33,606 nucleotides of DNA, from assembly GCA_015712185.1 (NCBI GenBank), contig JADDYF010000002.1, positions 1 to 33,606 on the forward strand. Direction: 5' to 3'. This DNA is from Bacteroidales bacterium (GTDB lineage Bacteria > Bacteroidota > Bacteroidia > Bacteroidales > VadinHA17). Positions 8,639-17,737 of the stretch are shown piece after piece (position 1 is the first letter of the stretch; each line of letters opens with the position of its first letter). The notes under the pieces were generated by a model. The model saw only the letters and a list, made by a program, of their open reading frames with translations. It did no database searches and was not told the origin of the DNA. Position numbers and translations under genes: made by a program.

Positions 8639-9484
8639 TTAACAATTAATCAGTGCCCGGAGTTCATAGGATCTCGATTTAACCCACTCCGCCCATTCAG
8701 GCGCTGATTTTGTATTATCGAATGTTTGCCAGGGAATTGCTTTTCCGAATATGAGGAATATTTCCTTATCTTTTTGTCTGAACATCTCGTCGGGGAGGTA
8801 CAACATTTCGATGTTTGTCTTAATACCTAAAAAGCTCCGGATATTCGCCAGGTTATAAAAGAAGTTTGAATTCCTGCCTGAGAAGAATGCGGGAACGATA
8901 TCGCGTTTGTGCTGAACAGCCTTGGTAATGAAGCTTTTCTGCCATTGGAGGTCTTTAATGATTCCATTCCTCTTCCGCGAACAAAGACCGGCAGGAAAAT
9001 AGAGTATCTGACATGATGAAGCATAGGCCTCCTCGATCATCCTCGCCGATTCACGAGCCTGGGTGCCATACTTGTTTACAGGCAGAAATATTCCGGAAAG
9101 ATTTCGTATGTTCATCAGCAGGTCGTTGACCGGGAACCTGATATCACTGTAATATCTTGATAATTCGTGAATGAAAACAACTCCGTCCAGTCCGCCAAGG
9201 GGATGATTTGAAACAAAAATATACCTGCCCCGGGACGGTAAATTTTCAATTCCGGAAACCCTGTATTTTATATCGGCATACTGCAGCCATGCTGATATTA
9301 GTTCGGCATCCTTCAGGTGTCCGTGGATTCTGAAAAAATCATTCAGATCATCCTGGTGTATGATCCTTTTCAGGTAATTTATCAGGAACCGCGGTATAGT
9401 CTTTCTTAAAGCCGGGTTTTTTGAATCAATGACCTTTTCCACATCAATCCTCAAAACTTCATTATTTTCAGCAGGAGAATTCAT
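8639..9484 (-). CDS. PlsC-like 1-acyl-glycerol-type acyltransferase, GlsA/OlsA-like
   Basis: 281 aa. FVSNHPLGGLDGVVFIHEL matches an NHxxxxD acyltransferase motif; LYFPAGLCSRKRNG resembles the FPEG-like motif. Confidence 0.75.
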   Translation of the reverse strand: MNSPAENNEVLRIDVEKVIDSKNPALRKTIPRFLINYLKRIIHQDDLNDFFRIHGHLKDAELISAWLQYADIKYRVSGIENLPSRGRYIFVSNHPLGGLDGVVFIHELSRYYSDIRFPVNDLLMNIRNLSGIFLPVNKYGTQARESARMIEEAYASSCQILYFPAGLCSRKRNGIIKDLQWQKSFITKAVQHKRDIVPAFFSGRNSNFFYNLANIRSFLGIKTNIEMLYLPDEMFRQKDKEIFLIFGKAIPWQTFDNTKSAPEWAEWVKSRSYELRALINC

Positions 9485-9512
9485 TACAGATCAATAATTT
9501 AATCGGAAACGT

Positions 9513-9520
9513 GCAAATTT
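9513..9520 (-). promoter_or_regulatory. Putative Bacteroidetes -7 element upstream of the glsA-like gene
   Basis: Reverse strand reads TAAATTTG, an exact TAnnTTTG match about 28 nt upstream of the ATG. No clear -33 TTTG at the expected distance. Confidence 0.35.
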
Positions 9521-9751
9521 ATCAATTTTTTATTTCATTTGTGATCAATACATCCAGCATTATAATAATGATTATAAGGCAGGTCAGATATGCACAGTTT
9601 TCTTGCGGAGAGTCCGGTGCTATGATATTTTAAGAAATTTTCTTATCTTCATCAAATCTTCATGAACAAGATTTACCTTAAATGGTTCTTATATTAGCAA
9701 GCGAAGAAGTTAGCAATAATTATTAAAGTCAGAAATCTAAATATCAGTATT

Positions 9752-10804
9752 ATGAAAAGAAATGTAATTGTCATTGTTTTATTTTTGAGCCTGATTTCAT
9801 GGCAATGTTCCAGGATGATCTCAGAACCCTCATTGAAGCAATCTGTTGAGGAAGGAGTTTCTAAAATAAACACTGCTCTTACAGCTATCTCGACAACAAA
9901 GGGTTATGAGCTGATGTCGATCACGGGCGATGTGCCGAAGTCGGAAGTTGCTGAGGCAGAAACCGAATATGCCGACAGCATAACACTCGACCTGGTATCG
10001 GGTATCTATAGTTTTCAGCCAAGAACATTTTACTGCAGCCATTACCGTGAGCCAAGGTGGCTGTTTAACAAAGTCGGGGAAAGCGATTCGATGATTGTAA
10101 ACATTCCTCAGCGGATGGTATTCCACCCATGGAAGTATCTTCATTTTACAACCATGGCTGATACAGCTCTCCGGAATGACTTTGTGATTGCCGCATCGGA
10201 TTATCATTTTTATTACACATGGTGGAAACGTTATGACTACAAGCTGACAGCCGGCTTCACTCTTGAGGATGAAGATATAGGCAGCATCGATGTCACGGCA
10301 ACAGGCGATTCATATATCGACCATTCATATTCAATGGTGTATAATTTTACAGATGATCTCAGCGTCCTGGTTTCAAAGGAGAAAGGCGACACCATGACCT
10401 CATCGTTTGCCCTGATAGAAGGTGACGATACTCTGCTCAGAGAAGAATCGGTGCTTATTTGGAAGGATTTCCACGAGAGAGAGAAGACCTATACCCTGAC
10501 CATCGGTGATGTTCAGATTGTAAAATCTACAGGAGTTGATTCCATCCAGGTGTATCTTGAAAGTGTACTTCAGAAGGAAGCAGCTGCTATTATCACAGAT
10601 GATTCGGAAGAAACCCATTCAATATGCAGGAGAAGGGATATCCAGCTTACTTTCGATGACGGAACAACTGTAAAGCTCAGCGAACTTCTTCAACCTGCAC
10701 TAACGACACTGAAGACACTGGTGCCGGCAATGCATAGCATGTATTTTGCTAAACATGTCGTTGATCATATTGCACTGACAATATATTATCACTCGCACAA
10801 CTGA
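9752..10804 (+). CDS. Uncharacterised lipoprotein
   Basis: 350 aa. MKRNVIVIVLFLSLISWQC|S is a lipoprotein-like signal. No domain recognised. Confidence 0.7.
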   Translation: MKRNVIVIVLFLSLISWQCSRMISEPSLKQSVEEGVSKINTALTAISTTKGYELMSITGDVPKSEVAEAETEYADSITLDLVSGIYSFQPRTFYCSHYREPRWLFNKVGESDSMIVNIPQRMVFHPWKYLHFTTMADTALRNDFVIAASDYHFYYTWWKRYDYKLTAGFTLEDEDIGSIDVTATGDSYIDHSYSMVYNFTDDLSVLVSKEKGDTMTSSFALIEGDDTLLREESVLIWKDFHEREKTYTLTIGDVQIVKSTGVDSIQVYLESVLQKEAAAIITDDSEETHSICRRRDIQLTFDDGTTVKLSELLQPALTTLKTLVPAMHSMYFAKHVVDHIALTIYYHSHN

Positions 10805-10857
10805 GAAAGTATTTCCCTTTCAGGGGATAATTAATATACCTTATATAATATCAGAAG

Positions 10858-10883
10858 CCACCAACTACGTTGGTGGTTTTTTT
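10858..10883 (+). terminator. Rho-independent terminator after the lipoprotein gene
   Basis: CCACCAAC-TAC-GTTGGTGG (10858-10876) is a perfect 8-bp stem followed by 7 T. Confidence 0.85.
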
Positions 10884-10890
10884 ATTGAAA

Positions 10891-10918
10891 AATTCCGGTC
10901 AGCCGGAATTATTCCGGC
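10891..10918. repeat. Three-arm inverted repeat (overlapping alternative stems)
   Basis: AATTCCGG (10891-10898) pairs with CCGGAATT (10903-10910). GCCGGAAT (10902-10909) is also the reverse complement of ATTCCGGC (10911-10918). Confidence 0.6.
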
Positions 10919-11117
10919 TCCTCCTGAAAATACTGTTTCCATACCTGGCAGAATTATCCCATAATTAACTATGTCATTATGTCAGTTATTCGACTGACAG
11001 GGAAAATTAAAAAATGTTAATAAAAAAAATGTAAGGAAAGGCCGATATAATGAGCAGATAACGCAAGACATGCAAAAAAAGATATTAACAAAAAAATAAA
11101 AATAGTGGAGTAAAGTG

Positions 11118-11148
11118 TTTGTAAGTGGTTATTTTTTCTTTAATTTAG
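11118..11148 (+). promoter_or_regulatory. Putative Bacteroidetes-type promoter for the dcw operon
   Basis: TTTG (11118-11121), 19-nt spacer, TAATTTAG (11141-11148, 5 of the 6 fixed positions of TAnnTTTG), 23 nt before the mraZ ATG. Confidence 0.5.
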
Positions 11149-11171
11149 CATTTTAATCATAAAAATCAGGT

Positions 11172-11639
11172 ATGTCCTCTTTCGTAGGTGATCATCTGTG
11201 CAAGGTGGATGTTAAGGGAAGAATCATCCTTCCTGTAGCGCTCCAGAAGCAAATGCCTCCTGATGCAAGAGATCATTTTATAGTCAGAAAGGACGTCTAT
11301 GCTGACTGCCTGGTCCTTTATGCAATGGACGACTGGAACAGGCAACTCTTGCAAATAAGGCGGAAACTAAATCCTTTTAACCGCGAACACAGCATGTTTC
11401 TGAGGAATTTCTTCAGGGGGACAGCAGAGCTGTTTCTCGATAATAATAACCGGATGCTTATTCCAAGAAGACTTCTTGAGCTTATCGGAGCAGGGAGAGA
11501 TGTCATTCTTGCAGGCCAGGATGGAAAGATAGAGATATGGGCGGCAGATAAATATTCAGGGACTGAACTGCCTGGCGATGACTTTGCCAATATGGCTGAA
11601 AGGTTTTTAGGAGGAAGTGTAATTGAGCCTGAAGGATAA
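11172..11639 (+). CDS. mraZ: Division/cell wall cluster transcriptional regulator MraZ
   Basis: 155 aa. CKVDVKGRIILPVALQKQM and LDNNNRMLIPRRLLELIGAGRDVILAGQDGKIEIW form two SpoVT/AbrB-like MraZ repeats. First gene of the dcw cluster. Confidence 0.93.
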   Translation: MSSFVGDHLCKVDVKGRIILPVALQKQMPPDARDHFIVRKDVYADCLVLYAMDDWNRQLLQIRRKLNPFNREHSMFLRNFFRGTAELFLDNNNRMLIPRRLLELIGAGRDVILAGQDGKIEIWAADKYSGTELPGDDFANMAERFLGGSVIEPEG

Positions 11640-12535
11640 TGGTATATCATATCCCCGCATTGCTGGATGAGAGTATTAAAGGTTTGAATATCCGGCCTGA
11701 AGGGATATATGTCGATGTTACTTTCGGTGGAGGAGGACATTCAGGGGAGATTCTGAAGAGGCTGACAACAGGAAAGCTGATTGCCTTTGATCAGGATCAG
11801 GATGCGGAAAGGAATACCCCGGATGATGAAAGGTTCCTGTTTCTCAACCAGAATTTCCGGTTTCTGAAGAACAACCTCAGGTATAACGGGATCTTCTCCA
11901 TCGACGGTCTTATCGCGGATCTCGGGGTATCATTCCATCAGTTTGATGAACCGGAGAGGGGATTTACATTCAGGCATAATACGCCTCTTGATATGAGAAT
12001 GAATATTAATAGTCCGGTCACCGCCGCCACACTCCTGCAAAACATGGATGAGGAATCCCTGGTTGATCTTTTTTACCGGTTCGGCGAACTGGTGAACGCC
12101 AGAAAAATTGCCGGACAGATCGTCTCTTTCAGGAAACATAACAGCGTAGAATCGGCCTCCGACCTTATTGAAGCCATTGGAAGGCTGGCTCCTCATAAAC
12201 TGGAACATAAATTCTATGCAAAAGTGTTCCAGGCGCTGAGGATTGCAGTAAACAGCGAAATCGATTCCCTCAGGGAGATGCTCCTCCAGGCTCTGCCGCT
12301 TCTGAAACCTGGAGGGCGGCTTGTAGTTATCACCTATCATTCTCTTGAGGACAGGATAGTAAAGAATTTTATGCGTACCGGCAACTTCGAGGGCATCGCG
12401 ATTAAAGATTTCTTTGGAAATCCCCTGACACCCTTCAGAGTGTTGAACAGGAAAATCATAACACCAGGTGCTGAAGAAGTATCACGAAACAGCAGGGCAA
12501 GAAGTGCAAGACTAAGGATAGCGGAAAAAATCTGA
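11639..12535 (+). CDS. rsmH: 16S rRNA (cytosine(1402)-N(4))-methyltransferase
   Basis: YHIPALLDESIKGL, YVDVTFGGGGHSGEIL, GLIADLGVSFHQFDEPERGFTF, LVVITYHSLEDRIVKNF. Overlaps the mraZ stop by 1 nt (TAATG). Confidence 0.96.
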   Translation: MVYHIPALLDESIKGLNIRPEGIYVDVTFGGGGHSGEILKRLTTGKLIAFDQDQDAERNTPDDERFLFLNQNFRFLKNNLRYNGIFSIDGLIADLGVSFHQFDEPERGFTFRHNTPLDMRMNINSPVTAATLLQNMDEESLVDLFYRFGELVNARKIAGQIVSFRKHNSVESASDLIEAIGRLAPHKLEHKFYAKVFQALRIAVNSEIDSLREMLLQALPLLKPGGRLVVITYHSLEDRIVKNFMRTGNFEGIAIKDFFGNPLTPFRVLNRKIITPGAEEVSRNSRARSARLRIAEKI

Positions 12536-12539
12536 ACCA

Positions 12540-12899
12540 ATGACCACAGAAAGTGTGAAAAACAGGAAACCGGCAAGGAACGGCAATTTTCTGAAAGAGC
12601 TCCTCAGCGGGAGCATGATCTCCGAAAAGATCATACTGAAGAATCTGGGATACATCCTTCTTCTGACCCTGCTGGCTGCAATATATATAGGTAACCGGTT
12701 CCATGCTGAAAGAATCACAAGGGAGATAACCCGGCTTGAGCGCGAGGTGAAGGACCTGAAGGCTGAATCACTTTCTACATCTGCTGATCTTATGTTCATC
12801 AGCAGGCAGTCGGAAGTGTACAGGCTTGTAAAAGAAAAAGGACTGGACCTGGAAGAGCTGAAAACCCCGCCTTTCAGACTGCTGGTAGATAAGAAATAA
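12540..12899 (+). CDS. ftsL: FtsL-like cell division protein
   Basis: 119 aa with one transmembrane segment (LGYILLLTLLAAIYIGNRF) followed by a coiled-coil-like region (ITRLEREVKDLKAE), in the position of ftsL between rsmH and ftsI. Confidence 0.8.
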   Translation: MTTESVKNRKPARNGNFLKELLSGSMISEKIILKNLGYILLLTLLAAIYIGNRFHAERITREITRLEREVKDLKAESLSTSADLMFISRQSEVYRLVKEKGLDLEELKTPPFRLLVDKK

Positions 12900-12903
12900 G
12901 GAG

Positions 12904-15006
12904 ATGGCTGTAAAAGATGACATAGTATGGCGAAGCGGCGTGGTTTATTTCGCGGTCCTGATCGTAGCTGTTGCCATTATAGCGAGTGTTGTGTTTCATC
13001 AATATATCCGGCGCGGGAAATGGACAGAAATGAGTGAGAAATATGTCTTCAGGACAGCTGAGCTGCCGGCAAACAGGGGTGATATCCTGGCTTATGACGG
13101 ACGTCTGCTTGCAAGCTCTGTACCCTATTATACAATATATATGGATACAAGGAGCACAGGCATGACGAATGAGACCTGGGCCGGGGGGATCAGCGGTTTA
13201 TCCGAAGGGCTGGCCAGGATAATTGGAGAAAGATCTGCTTCAGGCTGGAAATCAGTTTTAACCGATGCAAGGAAACGGCACGACCGCTATTTCCTCATCA
13301 GGAAGAAGGTTGATTACGAGACGCTCAGGAGGCTTAAACAACTTCCGATCTTCAGGGAAGGCCAGTTCAGGGGTGGTATGGTCGTTCAGGTTGAAAGTAA
13401 AAGAGTTCTTCCAAATAATGAACTGGCAGCACGTACAATCGGCTACCTGAGTCTCGCGGATGAAGGTACCATAGTAGGTATCGAAGGTTCATTAGACAAA
13501 GAACTGGCAGGCCGTAACGGCATCGCGGTTCAGCAGAGACTCACAGGCGGTGACTGGATAACTGTTGACGATGCCGCCACAATTGCATCAAAAGACGGAA
13601 ATGATATAGTCACAACAATCAATATTGATCTGCAGGATGTTGCCACATCAGCCCTCCGTAACCAACTTTTAAAGCATAATGCACACCACGGCTGTGCAGT
13701 GGTGATGGAGGTGGAAACAGGTGATATAAGGGCAATAGTCAATCTTGAACAGGGTAATGACGGCAGGTACCGTGAAACCTACAATTATGCAATAGGAGAA
13801 AGCACTGAGCCGGGTTCGACATTTAAGCTTCCGGTGCTGATGGCAGCGCTGGAGGATGGGGTAATTGACACCAGCGATATTGTTGACACCGGAACGGGAA
13901 GCGTAAGGTTCTATGATAAGATCATCAGGGATACAAGGGAGGAAGGTTATGGGAAGCTAAGCGTAAAACAGGTATTTGAAAAGTCGTCAAATGTCGGTAC
14001 ATCGAAGCTTATCTACGAACATTATAAGGACAATCCGAAGGCTTTTGTCAACCGGCTTTATGCCATGAGGCTGAACAAAAAGCTCGATATCCAGATAAAA
14101 GGCGAGGGAACACCATTGATAAGATACCCGGGAGACAAACTGTGGTCAGGACTTACATTGCCGATGATGTCGCATGGTTATGAAGTCCAGATGACCCCGC
14201 TGCAGATCCTGACATTCTATAATGCCGTGGCGAATAATGGTAAAATGATGAAACCGCGATTTGTCACCGCAATAATGCGGAACGGCACTGTGATAAAGCA
14301 TTTCGAACCCGATGTTATCATCAATTCAATTGCCTCAAGGTCTACCATCCGGAAAGCGCAAAAGATGATGGAGGGGGTTATTGAGCATGGTACTGCCACA
14401 AACCTTAAGAACACAAGCTACAGGATTGCCGGAAAGACCGGTACTGCGAAGATAGCAAGGGACAAGTATGGTTACAAAGGAGAATATCAGGCATCATTTG
14501 TTGGTTATTTTCCGGCGGAAAATCCACTCTACTCGTGTATAGTGGTTGTTAATGCCCCGTCGAACGGCGTTTATTACGGCAACCTTGTCGCAGGATCAGT
14601 ATTCAGGGAGATTTCCGATAAAGTTTACGCCACAAATTTCTTCAGGGATTTTGATGCAGGATCCAGGGATGAAAGAATAGCCTCGGCTCCTGAGGCAGGC
14701 AATGGCTTCAGGTCAGATATAAATAAAGTGCTTAGTGAACTTGATGTAAGGTACAGGCGAACCGCCAGTAATGAATGGGTTGCCACCAGGGAAAGCGGAG
14801 ATACCATCAGGCTTGTCGGAGTGAATATACAGAAGGGGCTGGTCCCCGATGTTCGCGGCATGAGCCTGAGGGATGCAATATATCTTCTGGAAAACTGCGG
14901 CTACAGGGTGAGATATGATGGCAAGGGCAAGGTTCTCCGGCAGTCACCCGAACACGGGGCCAGGTATATCGAAGGACAGATTGTTTCTCTTGAAATGAAC
15001 AGATGA
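12904..15006 (+). CDS. ftsI: Division-type penicillin-binding protein (transpeptidase) with C-terminal PASTA domain
   Basis: 700 aa. Catalytic motifs STFK (EPGSTFKLP), SSN (KSSNVGTSK) and KTGT (AGKTGTAK). C-terminal GLVPDVRGMSLRDAIYLLENCGYRVRYDGKGKVLRQSPEHG is PASTA-like. Confidence 0.95.
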   Translation: MAVKDDIVWRSGVVYFAVLIVAVAIIASVVFHQYIRRGKWTEMSEKYVFRTAELPANRGDILAYDGRLLASSVPYYTIYMDTRSTGMTNETWAGGISGLSEGLARIIGERSASGWKSVLTDARKRHDRYFLIRKKVDYETLRRLKQLPIFREGQFRGGMVVQVESKRVLPNNELAARTIGYLSLADEGTIVGIEGSLDKELAGRNGIAVQQRLTGGDWITVDDAATIASKDGNDIVTTINIDLQDVATSALRNQLLKHNAHHGCAVVMEVETGDIRAIVNLEQGNDGRYRETYNYAIGESTEPGSTFKLPVLMAALEDGVIDTSDIVDTGTGSVRFYDKIIRDTREEGYGKLSVKQVFEKSSNVGTSKLIYEHYKDNPKAFVNRLYAMRLNKKLDIQIKGEGTPLIRYPGDKLWSGLTLPMMSHGYEVQMTPLQILTFYNAVANNGKMMKPRFVTAIMRNGTVIKHFEPDVIINSIASRSTIRKAQKMMEGVIEHGTATNLKNTSYRIAGKTGTAKIARDKYGYKGEYQASFVGYFPAENPLYSCIVVVNAPSNGVYYGNLVAGSVFREISDKVYATNFFRDFDAGSRDERIASAPEAGNGFRSDINKVLSELDVRYRRTASNEWVATRESGDTIRLVGVNIQKGLVPDVRGMSLRDAIYLLENCGYRVRYDGKGKVLRQSPEHGARYIEGQIVSLEMNR

Positions 15007-15007
15007 T

Positions 15008-16465
15008 ATGGCTGAGCTTGAAAAGATACTGGCCGGAATTGAAATTATTTCCACAACGGGGAATAAAAACAGGAATATTGAAAATATTGCCTTCGATTCG
15101 CGAAAGGTTAACAGAAACTCACTCTTTGTTGCAGTCAAAGGCACAAAAACCGATGGTCACGAGTTTATCGGCAAGGCAATAGACTCCGGGGCGACAGCAG
15201 TCATTTGTGAAAGAGTACCTGACAATGCCGACGGAAGGATATGCTGGTTAAGGACAGGCGACTCAGCAAAGGCTCTTGGAATGGCAGCTTCGAATTTCTA
15301 CGGCAATCCTTCTGCTTCCATAAAGCTTATCGGTGTCACAGGGACGAACGGGAAAACTACCATCGCCTCACTTCTTTACAGGGTTTTCACAAAGCTTGGA
15401 TACAAATGCGGGCTCTTTTCCACAGTGTGCAATTATGTTGTTGACAGGGAACTTCCGGCAACACATACAACCCCCGATCCCGTTCAGCTCAACGGAACAA
15501 TGTCGGATATGGTAAGTGAAGGGTGCGACTATGCTTTTATGGAGGTAAGCTCCCATGCTGTTGACCAGCAGCGGATAGCAGGACTGAAATTCACCGGAGG
15601 GATTTTCACCAACCTCACACACGACCACCTCGACTATCATATAACATTCGGTAATTACCTGTCTGCAAAGAAGAAATTCTTCAATTCTCTTTCACCCGAT
15701 GCTTTTGCACTTGTGAATGCCGATGACAGGAACGGCAAGATTATGCTTCAGAACTGCAAAGCCAGGCATTTCACATTTTCTACCAGGGGGATGGCTGATT
15801 ACCGCTGCAATTTAATCGAACAGAGCTTCGAAGGGATGGGATTAAGGATTCAGGGGGAAGAAGTGTGGACAAGGTTTATAGGCGATTTTAATGCTTCAAA
15901 TCTTCTTGCAGTCTATGCCGGATCTGAGTTGCTCGGTGCCGCGAGGCATGAGATACTCACAGTCCTCAGTGATCTTGTACCTGTTGCCGGGCGGCTGGAG
16001 GTAATCAGATCACCGGGAGGTATCACCGGAATTGTTGACTATGCACATACCCCCGATGCCCTGCTGAATGTGATAGGAACATTAAACAAGATAAGGGAGG
16101 GCAGTGTCAGCCTGATCACTGTTGTGGGTGCAGGCGGAGACCGTGACCGGACCAAACGCCCTAAAATGGCCTCTATATCTGCCGAAGGAAGCACGAAAGT
16201 GATACTGACCTCTGACAATCCGAGAACAGAGGACCCCGAAAAGATACTTGACGACATGGAGGCAGGTATCACCCCCGAACTGAGGAATAAAACTCTCAGG
16301 ATCGCTGACAGGCGCGAGGCAATTAAAGCCGCTGTGATGCTGGCCTCACCCGGAGATGTAATTCTGGTCGCCGGCAAGGGTCACGAGCCGTACCAGGAAA
16401 TAATGGGAGTAAGACACCATTTTGATGACAGGGAGGAGCTCAGGAAGGCATTTTTATTGAAATAA
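15008..16465 (+). CDS. murE: UDP-N-acetylmuramoyl-L-alanyl-D-glutamate--meso-DAP ligase type
   Basis: 485 aa. [16 protein letters not shown]-loop, [12 protein letters not shown], and DNPRTEDP, the DNPR signature associated with meso-DAP specificity. Confidence 0.95.
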   Translation: MAELEKILAGIEIISTTGNKNRNIENIAFDSRKVNRNSLFVAVKGTKTDGHEFIGKAIDSGATAVICERVPDNADGRICWLRTGDSAKALGMAASNFYGNPSASIKLIGVTGTNGKTTIASLLYRVFTKLGYKCGLFSTVCNYVVDRELPATHTTPDPVQLNGTMSDMVSEGCDYAFMEVSSHAVDQQRIAGLKFTGGIFTNLTHDHLDYHITFGNYLSAKKKFFNSLSPDAFALVNADDRNGKIMLQNCKARHFTFSTRGMADYRCNLIEQSFEGMGLRIQGEEVWTRFIGDFNASNLLAVYAGSELLGAARHEILTVLSDLVPVAGRLEVIRSPGGITGIVDYAHTPDALLNVIGTLNKIREGSVSLITVVGAGGDRDRTKRPKMASISAEGSTKVILTSDNPRTEDPEKILDDMEAGITPELRNKTLRIADRREAIKAAVMLASPGDVILVAGKGHEPYQEIMGVRHHFDDREELRKAFLLK

Positions 16466-16476
16466 ATAGAAGTCCG

Positions 16477-17733
16477 ATGTTTTATTATCTGTTTAAATAC
16501 CTCGATTCACTCGATTTTCCCGGAGCAGGAGTGTTTGTATATATTTCATTCAGGTCTGCTGCGGCAGTAATTACCTCCCTGTTTATTTCGATGCTAATCG
16601 GGAAACATATAATAAGATTTCTCCAGATAAAACAGGTCGGGGAAGAGATCAGAAATCTTGGACTCGAAGGGCAGTATCAGAAAAAAGGAACTCCGTCGAT
16701 GGGAGGATTGATAATTCTGGCCTCGATAATAGTTCCAACGCTCCTTTTCGCAAAACTTGATAATATCTATGTGATTCTGCTGCTGCTTACAACTGTCTGG
16801 CTGGGTCTTATTGGATTCGTTGACGATTATATCAAGATATTCAGGAAACATAAGGAAGGGCTGGCAGCGAGGTTCAAGATAGGAGGACAGATAGTTCTCG
16901 GATGCATTGTCGGGATCACAATGTTCTTCAGCGATGATATAATAATCTCCGAAAAGGTTAACATTTCAGATCTGTCAGCACGCGAAAGGATCGAACTTCT
17001 CGATCCGGCTGTTCCATACAATGGTGAGGAACAGGTGTCAATGGAAAGGAAATCAACAAAGACAACCATCCCTTTTGTAAAGAACAATGAATTCGATTAT
17101 TCGTGGCTGGTGGCATTTATTGATAAGGAGAACAGGCAGCCTCTTACGTGGCTTGTTTTCGTGGTAATAGTCATTTTTATCGTTACTGCGGTATCGAACG
17201 GGGCCAACCTGACCGACGGGCTTGACGGTCTCGCCACAGGTACATCAGCCATTGTGGGAACCGCGCTGGCAATACTGGCATATGTTTCAAGTAACATCAT
17301 TTATGCCGATTACCTGAATATTATGTTTATCCCGGGTTCTGAGGAGCTGGTGATCTTTGCCAGTGCCTTAATCGGTGCCACAGTAGGATTCCTATGGTAT
17401 AACTCATATCCTGCCCAGGTATTCATGGGCGATACAGGCAGTCTTGCCCTTGGAGGTATAATCGCGGTTTTTGCTGTTGTGATACGAAAAGAATTGCTGA
17501 TACCGATCCTGTGCGGGATTTTCCTTGTGGAGAATCTCTCGGTCGTGATGCAGGTTGCATGGTTTAAGCGAACACGGAAAAAATATGGGGTGGGCAGGAG
17601 AATATTCCTTATGGCCCCTCTCCATCATCACTATCAGAAGAAAGGATATCCCGAGCCGAAAATTGTCACGCGGTTCTGGATTGTGGCTTTGATACTGGCT
17701 GTAATAAGTATTGTGACTCTAAAGATCAGATAA
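16477..17733 (+). CDS. mraY: Phospho-N-acetylmuramoyl-pentapeptide-transferase
   Basis: 418 aa. [57 protein letters not shown]. Confidence 0.97.
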   Translation: MFYYLFKYLDSLDFPGAGVFVYISFRSAAAVITSLFISMLIGKHIIRFLQIKQVGEEIRNLGLEGQYQKKGTPSMGGLIILASIIVPTLLFAKLDNIYVILLLLTTVWLGLIGFVDDYIKIFRKHKEGLAARFKIGGQIVLGCIVGITMFFSDDIIISEKVNISDLSARERIELLDPAVPYNGEEQVSMERKSTKTTIPFVKNNEFDYSWLVAFIDKENRQPLTWLVFVVIVIFIVTAVSNGANLTDGLDGLATGTSAIVGTALAILAYVSSNIIYADYLNIMFIPGSEELVIFASALIGATVGFLWYNSYPAQVFMGDTGSLALGGIIAVFAVVIRKELLIPILCGIFLVENLSVVMQVAWFKRTRKKYGVGRRIFLMAPLHHHYQKKGYPEPKIVTRFWIVALILAVISIVTLKIR

Positions 17734-17737
17734 TTAT

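Noticed and set aside
10805-11171. Possible riboswitch or structured RNA leader upstream of mraZ
   Set aside because: Only short hairpins are visible and no known riboswitch core motif was recognised. The hairpins and promoter are reported separately.
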